DNA of 46,842 nucleotides from a virus, in IMG/VR virus record IMGVR_UViG_3300017740_000010, positions 1 through 46,842 of that record, one strand, 5' to 3'. Below the pieces are notes generated by a model. The model made no database searches. It was not told the origin of the DNA and saw nothing but the letters and a program-made list of their open reading frames with translations. The position numbers and the translations under genes are program-made. Shown here piece by piece: positions 33,135-40,948 of this stretch. The first letter of the stretch is position 1; each line of letters begins with the position of its first letter.

Positions 33135-34556
33135 TTAAATATCGAATTTTTGATTATTTAATTCTGCTATTTTCTTTTGAAGCTCTGCTTCTTTTCTATT
33201 AATTTCATTAGTGTGAGCACCTTTAATTCTTCCATCTTCGTCTCTATATTCAGCGTTTAATTTATCTATTGCTTCTTGCTTTTTTAACTTTTGAGTATTA
33301 GTTCCTGTAAATATATCTGGAAATGCCTCTTGAGCTTTAGCTAACTCTGTTGAAGTTAGTTCATAATTACGCTTCTTTTGTTTAGTGTTTTCTCCAGTAA
33401 TAGCTTTTCTAAGATCACTATATTGTCCACTAGAACCTTTCATACCTGCTTTTGCAGCTGCTTCTTTTTGTTCTTCAAGTAATTGCGCAAGTGTGACGTC
33501 ACCAGAGGCGACTGGGTCACTAGTTCCTGTTTTTGGCTTGTCATAAACAAACTTCATGTTATCCATAGCTGCCGCAGTTGATCCATATTCTTTTACTAAA
33601 GCTTTAAAGTCTTGACCTGGTTTTAATGTTATACTACCACTACCGTATTCAATCTTTGGTAAATCACCACCTTTAGTAAAAAGATCATCATAGTAATTAT
33701 AGCTTGCCATTTTATCTTTATACTCTTTTTCAACTTTGCTAAGCTGATTTCTAAATTTTGCGTTGTATTGCTCAGCGCTCATGCCAGAAGGTTTGTTTTT
33801 AAAACTTGAAGATTGTTGTATAGAGTCAACGCTTCCACTTGCACCTTTAGTGAGTCCTTGCCAATTTATCCTGCCTTGATCATCTCTTTTAATATCTATA
33901 GTACCTTGCCCATCACTATTACGCCTATGAATTAACTTCCCTGTTTCAGGAGAAAAATAAACCGTATCTCCTGCATAAGGTGTTCCAGAAGGTGTTGGAT
34001 CTCCTTCATTTAAAGCAAAAGGTGTAAACTTTTTAATCATAGTTGGTCCAAAGTTTTCATTCATTGAAACTTTACTTTTATCACGTTTTCTTCCAAATTT
34101 ATGTCTAGAACCAATTTTTTGAAAAGCAAGTGGTGTATCATCTTTCATATTAGGTGGTCCATCTAACTTATTAGGATTAGGCCTCATATCTTTTTCTTCT
34201 AAATTGTCACCAGCTTTATAAGCATCTTTTTCCCAAGGTAAAGACTTATCACTTTCATTAAAGTTTTTTCTGTCAACTTTTTTAACACCTTTGCCATCTA
34301 AATTGTGGTAAACAGCATTATCATCATAAGCTAGTTTACCATCCATCATATCTTTTAAATGGTGATCCTCGTGAGACTCCGCTTCTTTTCTAAGTTTAGA
34401 ATTTAAAGGAATATTTTTATTAACGATCATAGTGCCGTTATCATTAGCTTTAGCAACTAAACCATTATCATCGCCAACATTATCAGGTGTAAACGGAACT
34501 TCATACCTTGCAACGGGATCTATACCGTAAGGTGCTTTTAATTTAAACTTTGCCAT
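33135..34556 (-). CDS. Large mostly disordered protein with zincin-like HExxH
   Basis: A 473-residue protein. I choose the ATG at 34556 (MAKFKLKAPYGIDPVARYEV), one base after the upstream gene, instead of an earlier in-frame start inside that gene. Residues 50-90 contain NSKLRKEAESHEDHHLKDMM, giving H62-E63-x-x-H66, a zinc-metallopeptidase-type motif on a helix, followed by KLAYDDNAVYHNLDG. Similar HExxH-plus-DYDD segments occur in many marine phage proteins of unknown function. The rest is polar, Lys/Gly/Asn-rich and probably disordered, with a coiled coil at the C-terminus. Could be a virion or processing protease; activity unproven. Confidence 0.6.
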   Translation of the reverse strand: MAKFKLKAPYGIDPVARYEVPFTPDNVGDDNGLVAKANDNGTMIVNKNIPLNSKLRKEAESHEDHHLKDMMDGKLAYDDNAVYHNLDGKGVKKVDRKNFNESDKSLPWEKDAYKAGDNLEEKDMRPNPNKLDGPPNMKDDTPLAFQKIGSRHKFGRKRDKSKVSMNENFGPTMIKKFTPFALNEGDPTPSGTPYAGDTVYFSPETGKLIHRRNSDGQGTIDIKRDDQGRINWQGLTKGASGSVDSIQQSSSFKNKPSGMSAEQYNAKFRNQLSKVEKEYKDKMASYNYYDDLFTKGGDLPKIEYGSGSITLKPGQDFKALVKEYGSTAAAMDNMKFVYDKPKTGTSDPVASGDVTLAQLLEEQKEAAAKAGMKGSSGQYSDLRKAITGENTKQKKRNYELTSTELAKAQEAFPDIFTGTNTQKLKKQEAIDKLNAEYRDEDGRIKGAHTNEINRKEAELQKKIAELNNQKFDI

Positions 34557-34557
34557 A

Positions 34558-34899
34558 TTAACATCTCCAACGTTTTCTAGCTGCTTTACCTCTCTCACCA
34601 GTCCAACTTTTTGATCTAGCACAAAAAGATTTTCTTCTAGCAGCATCTTTACTTCCAGGTTTTACATTCTTCTTCGTCACAGGAGCAGAAAGTGTGCTAC
34701 CTGGATTTTGTTTTTTATATTTAGCTCTACCTGCCGCTGTCATACCAGCACCCTCTTTAACAGACAAAAAGTTTCTACCTTTACCTTTTGTAGTTTTACG
34801 TAGAGAAGGTCCACTTGACTTTCTACAACTACCTTTCTGTCCAGCGCTAGTGCCAGGAACTCTTTCATAACCTTTCCAACAAGATAAACCGCCTACCAT
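34558..34899 (-). CDS. Small basic Cys-containing protein, resembles DUF6321-type
   Basis: A 113-residue strongly basic protein (many Lys, Arg, Gly) with five cysteines. The segment FLSVKEGAGMTAAGRAKYKK followed by NPGSTLSAPVT, then RRKSFCARSKSW and the end KAARKRWRC, matches a pattern I recall from small basic proteins of marine phages grouped as DUF6321. The start region CWKGYERVPGTSAGQKGSCR is a second Cys-flanked module. It probably binds nucleic acid or zinc; no function is known to me. It overlaps the spanin-like gene by 7 nt. Confidence 0.7.
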   Translation of the reverse strand: MVGGLSCWKGYERVPGTSAGQKGSCRKSSGPSLRKTTKGKGRNFLSVKEGAGMTAAGRAKYKKQNPGSTLSAPVTKKNVKPGSKDAARRKSFCARSKSWTGERGKAARKRWRC

Positions 34900-35306
34900 T
34901 TTTTCTTCTTGCTAGGAACTTCAACTTCTTTAACTATAACGGTTGTTTTAGGTTTTCTATTTTTTAGTTCCTCTAATTGTTTATTTAGCTCTTCTAACTT
35001 TCCATCTGCCTCAGTTCCGTCTTTTACTAAAGTAGAAGTAATTTTAACTTCTTCTTTTAATATATCTTGAGTTGCTTCTAATACTTCAACTTGATCTTTT
35101 AGTTGTATTATCATCTTCTCATTCCAAGTTTCTTTTAGCTCATATTCTAAACGAGTAACTTCTATAGGTGGTAATTTTCTAGCTTCTTCAATATCTGCTT
35201 GCAACGTGTAATACATACCTACAAAAGAGGCTGTAACCATTATTATTGCTACTACAGTTTTTAAGTCAAGTTGTATATTTGTGTTCTCAGATATTTTTGT
35301 ACTCAT
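34893..35306 (-). CDS. Spanin-like membrane coiled-coil protein
   Basis: A 137-residue protein. I choose the ATG at 35306 (MSTKISENTNIQLDLK), which overlaps the amidase stop by 20 nt. A single membrane segment lies at residues 17-35 (TVVAIIMVTASFVGMYYTL), followed by a long Glu/Lys coiled coil (about 36-115) and a basic end (SKKKKW). One N-terminal anchor plus a periplasmic coiled coil right after the endolysin gene is the layout of an inner-membrane spanin (Rz-like), which helps disrupt the outer membrane during lysis of Gram-negative hosts. No outer-membrane lipoprotein partner was found nearby, so the call is by architecture. Confidence 0.6.
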   Translation of the reverse strand: MSTKISENTNIQLDLKTVVAIIMVTASFVGMYYTLQADIEEARKLPPIEVTRLEYELKETWNEKMIIQLKDQVEVLEATQDILKEEVKITSTLVKDGTEADGKLEELNKQLEELKNRKPKTTVIVKEVEVPSKKKKW

Positions 35307-35700
35307 TGGTTGCATCAAATGACGGGCATGCTTTATTAGCAAACTCGTTGTGTGAATATATAGTTGCTTCAGGATACATAGCTTTTAATGTTCTAATAAC
35401 AGCTAGTAGTCCTTCTTTTTGTTTTTCGTTTCTAGTATCTTTCGGGGTCTTGCCATCATCTTCAACACCACCACAATAACATATACCGATAGAATTACGA
35501 TTATGCCCTGAGCAATGAGCCCCGATTTTAGCTATGTCTCTACCTTTTTTAATATTTCCATTTATATCGATGTAGAAATGATAGCCTATGTCTGACCAGC
35601 CACGACCTTCAACGTGCCACTTTCTTATAGTGTCAACACTTATATCTTGGCCTTCTCTTGTAGCTGAGCAGTGAATAATTATTTCTTTAATACCTCTCAT
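35287..35700 (-). CDS. N-acetylmuramoyl-L-alanine amidase, T7-lysozyme-like endolysin
   Basis: A 137-residue Amidase_2 enzyme that cuts the bond between muramic acid and the peptide stem of peptidoglycan. Zinc ligands are visible as H10 (IIIHCSATREG), H117 (SHNEF) and C125 (NKACPSF). Catalytic partners are Y40 (IGYHFYID) and K123. The spacing matches T7 lysozyme (H17, Y46, H122, K128, C130). The start at 35700 is set by an ATGA overlap with the small membrane gene, which suggests coupled holin-endolysin translation; an earlier in-frame start would run through that gene. No signal peptide, so a holin is needed. T7-type enzymes can also bind RNA polymerase; that cannot be judged here. Confidence 0.93.
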   Translation of the reverse strand: MRGIKEIIIHCSATREGQDISVDTIRKWHVEGRGWSDIGYHFYIDINGNIKKGRDIAKIGAHCSGHNRNSIGICYCGGVEDDGKTPKDTRNEKQKEGLLAVIRTLKAMYPEATIYSHNEFANKACPSFDATNEYKNI

Positions 35701-35849
35701 TTGTTTTTTAATAAATACCACTTGTGAGCAGTATAACCTAGTGTAGTTAGTAATAATAGTATAGATAATACAGGTTCTAGCCATCCTAGACTAACAACCG
35801 TAGCTGATGTTATATTTAAACAATATAACTTTAAATCTTCTATTCCCAT
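35697..35849 (-). CDS. Small holin candidate (50 aa)
   Basis: A 50-residue protein starting MGIEDLKLYC (ATG at 35849, 4 nt after the previous stop; an upstream in-frame start would overlap that gene). A hydrophobic stretch covers about residues 13-40 (ATVVSLGWLEPVLSILLLLT), followed by a basic tail HKWYLLKNK. Its stop overlaps the amidase start. One transmembrane helix plus a charged C-terminus immediately before an endolysin is typical of a small holin or pinholin. The 3-TM-type protein at 32685 is a competing holin, so the role is provisional. Confidence 0.6.
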   Translation of the reverse strand: MGIEDLKLYCLNITSATVVSLGWLEPVLSILLLLTTLGYTAHKWYLLKNK

Positions 35850-35853
35850 TTTT

Positions 35854-36018
35854 TTATTTGTTTGCATTAAGCACTGCGTTGCCTTTATACTCAATATTGT
35901 CAATCTTTTTTAACGTTGGCATTATTGTAGAATTATTAGAAACCATTGTTCTTGTTCCTAGTGGTTTTTGTCCACACTTTAGTTTCTTACCTGCAGGCTG
36001 TTGATTCATATATTTCAT
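35854..36018 (-). CDS. Unknown 54-aa protein
   Basis: A small frame between the 533-aa gene and the holin candidate. The product begins MKYMNQQPAGKKLKCGQKPL and continues with GTRTMVSNNSTIMPTLKKID. It is polar and basic without membrane segments. The leader AATAAAAAC before ATG is A-rich like its neighbours, and spacing to the next gene is 4 nt, which supports a real gene. No function recognised. Confidence 0.5.
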   Translation of the reverse strand: MKYMNQQPAGKKLKCGQKPLGTRTMVSNNSTIMPTLKKIDNIEYKGNAVLNANK

Positions 36019-36067
36019 GTTTTTATTTTAACGTGTTATTATTATAATTACATTATTTATTAATGTT

Positions 36068-37669
36068 TTACGATCTTTTTTTTCTAGCATCGTATTTTAA
36101 ATCACCAGCTAGCTTTGATATATGCTTTTCATCATCTAGCATTTGTCTATTACTACCGCCGTGGGTATTATCATACTTAACATCTCTTTTTAAATAACTC
36201 ATATGAGCTGCATCATCTCTCTCTGTAGCTTTTAAATTACCTTTAGTAACTTTAGTTTTTAAATGATCATTTTCAAAAGCTTTAAAAGCACTTCTCATAC
36301 TTGGCCCGTCGCCATACATACCTGGAGCAGCTTCTATTTTAGCTTTTAAATGCTCAGGTAATCTATCTTGATTACCAACTAAAGCTTTGCTTGGTCCATC
36401 GTACATTGGTGGCGCATCTTCTGTTTTATCTTCTTTTTTCTTAAGACTATCTCCTAAACTTTCCATGCCTTCTTGCATTTTTCTACCGCCTTTTGCTATC
36501 TCTTCACTAGAAGTATCTATAGCTCTGCTAGGATTAGAATAAGCAGCAAAAGATCCTTGCTGTTGAGGTTGAGGAAATATTGGCGCTTGAGGCGTTGTAG
36601 TAGCTACTTGCTGTTGAGGTTGAGGTTGTGGATTAGGCATACCTTGTCCACTAGCTATATCGTTAAACTGTGCATTTCTTTGAAAAGTAGTTGCTGGTAC
36701 CTTGTTCATTGGTTGAGCAATATTAGGGTCATTAGTAAGTATATTACTTTCTACAGGTCTACCCGCTCTATTTTTTATTTGTTCTGGCTCTGCCATATTT
36801 TGGTTTGGCTGTATCATCGGAAAGCCAGATCCTTTACTATTTACTTGTTTCATATTTAATCCTTTTGATTTTTTATATTCTTCCATTTCTTTTTCACTAG
36901 CTTTCATTCTGTCAATCATGCCTTTTGTTTCATCATCAGCAAAATTATAGGTAACATAATCAAAAGCGTCTTTAGTGCTAGCGCCTGCTCCCATTAAAAC
37001 TCTATGTGCTTTTCTTTCGTTAGGGCTAAAGCCTGTGTAATTAAATTTTGTATTTTTTAATGTTTTTTTAGTTTCATTAGGCCTAAAGTAATTATCTAAA
37101 TCAAAATTTGAATAATCATCTTGGACAAAACTACCAGTATTACCAATATTAACTTCAGCGCCTGGACTAATATCTGCTTTTTTAGATTTGTTTTCTATTT
37201 TTGTAGGAATATCAAACTTTAAATTCCTATAATCTTCAGGATTAAATCCAGCTTTTTTAGCTGTTTTTCTAAAATCTTTTTCATCTTTCAACAAGTTAAA
37301 CATATCTTTTGCTTTGCCTCTATCTTCAGCTGTAATATCTTTAGTACTTGCATTTTTTAATCCTCTTGCTTGACGTAGCTTTTTATTAAACTCTTTTTCT
37401 TCAGCTCTACGATCTTGCCTTAAACTTTTTCTAGTTATGTCTGCAGGTTTTTCTTCTGACTTATCAATATTGTCAAGAAGTTTTCCATTAATTTTATTTT
37501 CAGAATCTGTATCATTTGCTTTTGTAGGATCTTCTGTAGTTTCACCATCAGCAGTTTTATTAAATATAGAATTTATATCCGGCATTTTAAAATCTGTTGG
37601 ATTATAATTTCTAGTAGCTCTTTTAGGATCTCTAAAGCTTGCAAATGGACTTTCTTTTTTATATGGCAT
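36068..37669 (-). CDS. Large disordered Gln/Lys-rich protein (533 aa)
   Basis: A 533-residue protein with almost no hydrophobic core. The N-terminus is MPYKKESPFASFRDPKRATR. Charged helices occupy residues 70-150, and a short ordered-looking module around 210-245 (NERKAHRVLMGAGASTKDAF) is followed by a Pro/Gln-rich region at about 300-380 (NPQPQPQQQVATTTPQ) and a Lys/Asp-rich end. No family recognised. It overlaps the 148-aa winged-helix gene by 11 nt. A long flexible late protein could be an internal or linker virion protein; this is a guess. Confidence 0.6.
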   Translation of the reverse strand: MPYKKESPFASFRDPKRATRNYNPTDFKMPDINSIFNKTADGETTEDPTKANDTDSENKINGKLLDNIDKSEEKPADITRKSLRQDRRAEEKEFNKKLRQARGLKNASTKDITAEDRGKAKDMFNLLKDEKDFRKTAKKAGFNPEDYRNLKFDIPTKIENKSKKADISPGAEVNIGNTGSFVQDDYSNFDLDNYFRPNETKKTLKNTKFNYTGFSPNERKAHRVLMGAGASTKDAFDYVTYNFADDETKGMIDRMKASEKEMEEYKKSKGLNMKQVNSKGSGFPMIQPNQNMAEPEQIKNRAGRPVESNILTNDPNIAQPMNKVPATTFQRNAQFNDIASGQGMPNPQPQPQQQVATTTPQAPIFPQPQQQGSFAAYSNPSRAIDTSSEEIAKGGRKMQEGMESLGDSLKKKEDKTEDAPPMYDGPSKALVGNQDRLPEHLKAKIEAAPGMYGDGPSMRSAFKAFENDHLKTKVTKGNLKATERDDAAHMSYLKRDVKYDNTHGGSNRQMLDDEKHISKLAGDLKYDARKKRS

Positions 37670-38105
37670 TTGTTCTTGTTTTATCTCTGTTAACGAAAGA
37701 TATAGCCTTAGCTGTAACTTTCCAAGAGTATTTATTATTACTCTCTAATAATTTAGTGGGCATATCTTCTTCACCTAGCATGATACGGTACATACGACTG
37801 ATTAGTTGTTTACACTTATAGGAAACTTTATATATATGATATTTTTGGGTAGTGCGATTTCTTTCTCTCCACACGACTATCCACCCTTGTTTCAATAATC
37901 TGTTCCAGCGTCTATTATCCCAACTATATGAGTACGTACCTTTTTTAAAATCATCTTTGGTAAAGTGTTCTATTGCATCTAAGTATACTAATAGTTCTAA
38001 ATCTGCATCAGTTAGACCACTTGTCTTACACGCCCACTTTCTAATAATTCTATAATGTTTTAGTAAGTTTAATTCTTTTAAATCTTTAGAAGTTAATCTT
38101 CTCAC
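37659..38105 (-). CDS. Winged-helix DNA-binding-like protein
   Basis: A 148-residue protein with a GTG start at 38105 that touches the TAG stop of the upstream gene. The pattern is that of a MarR-like winged helix: helices at residues 5-70 (LTDADLELLVYLDAIEHFTK), a recognition-type segment with SYSWDNRRWNRLLKQGWIVV, and a wing with WRERNRTTQKYHIYKVSYKC. A C-terminal helix follows. Similar proteins occur in marine and crAss-like phages and are taken as regulators. It could time late transcription or act on the divergent promoter region; the target is unknown. Fold call by eye. Confidence 0.6.
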   Translation of the reverse strand: MRRLTSKDLKELNLLKHYRIIRKWACKTSGLTDADLELLVYLDAIEHFTKDDFKKGTYSYSWDNRRWNRLLKQGWIVVWRERNRTTQKYHIYKVSYKCKQLISRMYRIMLGEEDMPTKLLESNNKYSWKVTAKAISFVNRDKTRTNAI

Positions 38106-38767
38106 TATTTACCTCTCTTTGCTTTTCTATTAGACTTTTTAGCTGATCTTTTATTTTTTCTAATAGATTTTTTATCTGCTTTTTTATCTTTTCTAGCAGA
38201 TTTTTTAGCTTGTCTTTTGTCTTTGCCTTTTAGTCCAGATGCTTTTATAGCTTTCTTTTTGTTTTTAAACTCATCTTTAGCTGCTGCTTTAGCCTCTTTT
38301 TTAGCATCTCTTATTTGGCCTTTATTTTCCCTAGACTCTTGTCTTCTCTCTTTACCAGTCATATCATCGCTATACTCATTTTCAAAGCTGCCTGCTATGT
38401 TTTCACCTTGACTAAGACCTTCTCTTTCTGCTTCTGCCGCTGCTGCTTCTTCTTCTGCTGCTGCTGCTTCTTCTTCTTTAGCTTTAGCTTCAGCTGCTTC
38501 TTCTTTTGCTTGCTTTCGCATTTCAAAGTAATCATCCACTTCTTCTCTTGAATAGTCAACATCGTTAGGTACTTCATCCTTAGGCCCTAAACTAGTTTTA
38601 GCAGCATTAGAAGTGTCTTCATCTAAATCTTCAGGTGAAGGAGGTTCTTCTGTATTATCTTCCCCAGCCACTACTACAGCAAAAGGTGCTTTCATTGCGA
38701 TTCCTTTTCTAAATGTCTGGGCAAATGACCCGCCTTTAAACTTTTTACCTTTTCGTAGTCTACTCAT
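38105..38767 (-). CDS. Glu/Ala coiled-coil protein with histone-like basic tail (220 aa)
   Basis: A 220-residue protein. The N-terminus is basic (MSRLRKGKKFKGGSFAQTFR) with a short hydrophobic KAPFAVVVAG, then an acidic linker (residues 35-70). A very regular Glu/Ala repeat follows at about 85-118 (AKEEEAAAAEEEAAAAEAER), and the last 65 residues are almost only Lys, Ala, Ser and Arg, as in histone H1 tails. The acidic helix and basic tail suggest binding to DNA or a charged partner. It lies just after groES. No family recognised. Confidence 0.6.
   Translation of the reverse strand: MSRLRKGKKFKGGSFAQTFRKGIAMKAPFAVVVAGEDNTEEPPSPEDLDEDTSNAAKTSLGPKDEVPNDVDYSREEVDDYFEMRKQAKEEAAEAKAKEEEAAAAEEEAAAAEAEREGLSQGENIAGSFENEYSDDMTGKERRQESRENKGQIRDAKKEAKAAAKDEFKNKKKAIKASGLKGKDKRQAKKSARKDKKADKKSIRKNKRSAKKSNRKAKRGK
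38430..38515. repeat. GCT/TCT-type triplet repeat tract inside the 220-aa gene
   Basis: The + strand shows alternating runs of CTGCTG and CTTCTT over about 85 nt. On the coding strand these encode Glu and Ala blocks. It is a low-complexity tract prone to copy-number slippage and a likely site of length variation between related phages. Confidence 0.7.
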
Positions 38768-38768
38768 A

Positions 38769-39029
38769 TTACAAAACTATTACCACATCAAACTCTTTGA
38801 TGACTTTGTATTCTTTATTATTTAGCTCTATGTTGAAGCCAGACGACCTATCATAGTAAATAGCATCATCTTTTACTATACCTTCAACATTAGTACCGAC
38901 AGCTACAACTGTAGCTTGTCGATACCTTATATCTTCTCTTTGTTGCTCACCTAGTATTAATCCACCTTCTGTTTTAACTTGGTTTTCTTTTACTGGTTCA
39001 ATCACTATATACTTACCTATTGCTTTCAT
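38769..39029 (-). CDS. groES: Co-chaperonin GroES
   Basis: An 86-residue cpn10 protein that caps the GroEL ring during ATP-driven folding in the cytoplasm. The start is taken at the internal Met (MKAIGKYIVIEPVKE), 9 nt after an earlier possible ATG at 39038. Either start overlaps the end of groEL. The mobile loop is present, with the GroEL-docking hydrophobic tripeptide in KTEGGLILGEQ. The barrel strands QATVVAVGTN and KDDAIYYDRSS and the final VIKEFDVVIVL follow. Length is close to the usual 95. It is encoded after groEL, the reverse of the bacterial groESL order. Confidence 0.93.
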   Translation of the reverse strand: MKAIGKYIVIEPVKENQVKTEGGLILGEQQREDIRYRQATVVAVGTNVEGIVKDDAIYYDRSSGFNIELNNKEYKVIKEFDVVIVL

Positions 39030-40566
39030 CTCTAACATTATTAATTACACAATCAGTTGATAATATAGTGGTTGCTACTGAAGCCGCATTAATTAACGCG
39101 CTTTTAGTAACTAATAAAGGATCTATAATTCCGGCTTTTACCATATCTACCGTATTTCCTGTAACCACGTCTAATCCTCTACCATCTTCATCTGGATCTA
39201 CGTATTCTTGTATACCAGCATTGCGCAATATTGTTTCATAAGGTTTACGTATAGCACAATATAATACTTCTTCACCAATACTTTCTGGCTTTAAATTTTG
39301 AGAAGCATTTAATAAAGCAATACCGCCTCCAGAGACAATACCGTCTTTTATTGCGGCTTTAGTGGCGCAGATAGCATCTTCTACTCTATCTCTTTTTTCT
39401 TTTAATTCAATATCAGAATTAGCGCCTATTTTAACTGTAGCAACTTTAGCTTTTAATCTAGCTAATCTTTTTTCTATTTGAATTACTTTATTTGGGTTGT
39501 TTTCTTTTTTAAGATCTTGTTGTAGTTTATTTGTAACTTCTTCAATACTTTCGTTTGTTTCAACTTTTATTATTGTTTCGTTTTTATCTGTTACACTACT
39601 TAAACACCTTCCTAAGTAATCAGGTTGTATGATATTCATATCGTCACCTAAATCTTCGTTGATTAATTTAGCACCTGTTAACAAGCATAAGTCACTAAGT
39701 GTTTCTGCTTTACTAACACCATATGTAGGTGCGTTGATAATATTTATCTTTATATTACCTTTCATCTTATTCATTGCTAAAGCATTCATAACTTGCTTAT
39801 CAACGTCAGCAATGATTAATAAGCTCTCGTTGTTTTTAATTACATATTCTAATACCGGTTGTATTTTCCTAATGTTTTCTACGTGAGATTCTACTATTAG
39901 TACTAACGGGTTATTAAGTTCTGCAATACCTCTGTTTTTATCAGTAATAAAATTATTACTAATTAAACCTTTTTCATATTGAACACCGTCAATGAGCTCT
40001 ACTGTTGTTTCTGGTTGGTTGTTTATTTCCATAATAACAACACCTGTTTCGTCAACCATATCAAAAGCTTTACCTATAGTACTACCTAGCTCAATGTCGT
40101 TGTTAGCTGATATTGTTGCCACTTGTGTAATTTTTTTACCACTTACAGTTTTAGAGTTTTTTGTTATGTACTCTATTGTTTTAACAACACCTTTATTAAT
40201 ACCTTCTTTCATGGCTCTTACATCGTCTAATAAACTATGTGACTCAGCTTCTTTTAATATAGCATGAGCTAGTATAGTAGCTGTTGTAGTCCCATCACCC
40301 GCTTCTTTTACTGTACGTTGAGCAGCTTGCTTTATAAGTGTAGCACCTATATTTTCTAGCGGATCTCTTAGTGTTATACTGTTTGCTACGGTAACACCAT
40401 CTTTTGTTATTTGTGGAGAGCCTGTGTTGTCTTCTATTATAACACACTTACCACTTGCGCCTAGTGTTGAGCCTACTGCATTTGTTAGTTTCTCAACACC
40501 AGTTAACACTTGACTTTTAGCTGTTTCACCAAAAGCCAAGTCTTTAACTAGCTTTATTTCTTCCAT
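39013..40566 (-). CDS. groEL: Chaperonin GroEL (60 kDa type)
   Basis: A 517-residue type I chaperonin. It folds non-native proteins in a GroES-capped cage using ATP. Conserved features are ITKDGVTVAN (53-62), the nucleotide loop GDGTTTAT (90-97), DRVEDAICATKAAIKDG and GIVSGGGIALL in the equatorial domain, and GRGLDVVTG. It is shorter than E. coli GroEL (548) and lacks the C-terminal GGM tail, ending NNVRDESNR. In the apical substrate groove the usual RGYxSPYF is KGLISNNF (199-206), so the second tyrosine is Asn. This may shift client choice. The leader is A/T only (TTTAATTAAATATA-ATG). Late position suggests phage virion proteins as clients. Confidence 0.97.
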   Translation of the reverse strand: MEEIKLVKDLAFGETAKSQVLTGVEKLTNAVGSTLGASGKCVIIEDNTGSPQITKDGVTVANSITLRDPLENIGATLIKQAAQRTVKEAGDGTTTATILAHAILKEAESHSLLDDVRAMKEGINKGVVKTIEYITKNSKTVSGKKITQVATISANNDIELGSTIGKAFDMVDETGVVIMEINNQPETTVELIDGVQYEKGLISNNFITDKNRGIAELNNPLVLIVESHVENIRKIQPVLEYVIKNNESLLIIADVDKQVMNALAMNKMKGNIKINIINAPTYGVSKAETLSDLCLLTGAKLINEDLGDDMNIIQPDYLGRCLSSVTDKNETIIKVETNESIEEVTNKLQQDLKKENNPNKVIQIEKRLARLKAKVATVKIGANSDIELKEKRDRVEDAICATKAAIKDGIVSGGGIALLNASQNLKPESIGEEVLYCAIRKPYETILRNAGIQEYVDPDEDGRGLDVVTGNTVDMVKAGIIDPLLVTKSALINAASVATTILSTDCVINNVRDESNR

Positions 40567-40598
40567 TATATTTAATTAAATTATATTTATATGAATAC

Positions 40599-40889
40599 TT
40601 ACTCGAAGGTTTTAACTACTTTCGGTCCTTTGGTAAACTCTAGCTTTTTAGTGTAGTGCTCAATAGAACTGTCTATTGCAGCTTCTGCGCCTGCTATTGT
40701 TTCTCTCCTGGTAACATCGATCCAATCATCTGAATCTAACTGCTTGTATTCGGTTTGTAAAAACCCATTAGGTAGTTGAACTATTCTCCAGTTTTTCTTC
40801 TGAACAATATGTTTCCATAACTTAATGGTTTCTTCGTTTGGTTGTGGTGCACTAGACCACGTATTAGTGCGGGTATATAAAAACGTCAT
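40599..40889 (-). CDS. Unknown 96-aa protein
   Basis: A 96-residue protein with MTFLYTRTNTWSSAPQPNEE, a beta hairpin WRIVQLPNGFLQTEYKQLDS, DDWIDVTRRETIAGAEAAID and a C-terminal SIEHYTKKLEFTKGPKVVKT. The strand-strand-helix order reads as a small double-stranded-RNA-binding-like or other alpha/beta fold, but no family is recognised. It precedes groEL by 32 nt and may share its transcript. Upstream, between 40890 and 40948, lies a short inverted repeat (40925-40940). Confidence 0.6.
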   Translation of the reverse strand: MTFLYTRTNTWSSAPQPNEETIKLWKHIVQKKNWRIVQLPNGFLQTEYKQLDSDDWIDVTRRETIAGAEAAIDSSIEHYTKKLEFTKGPKVVKTFE

Positions 40890-40948
40890 TGTATTTGGTT
40901 TAAGTTAAACGTTGGTTATTATATACTATCACTTGATAGTTCGGTTAT

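Noticed and set aside
38315-38551. Cys/Phe-rich + strand frame resembling a membrane protein
   Set aside because: It is the reverse complement of the Glu/Ala codon repeat of the 220-aa gene and has no independent support.
40925-40940. ACTATC-ACTT-GATAGT inverted repeat as a terminator
   Set aside because: No T run follows on the - strand and the stem is short and A/T-rich. It is at most an operator-like site.
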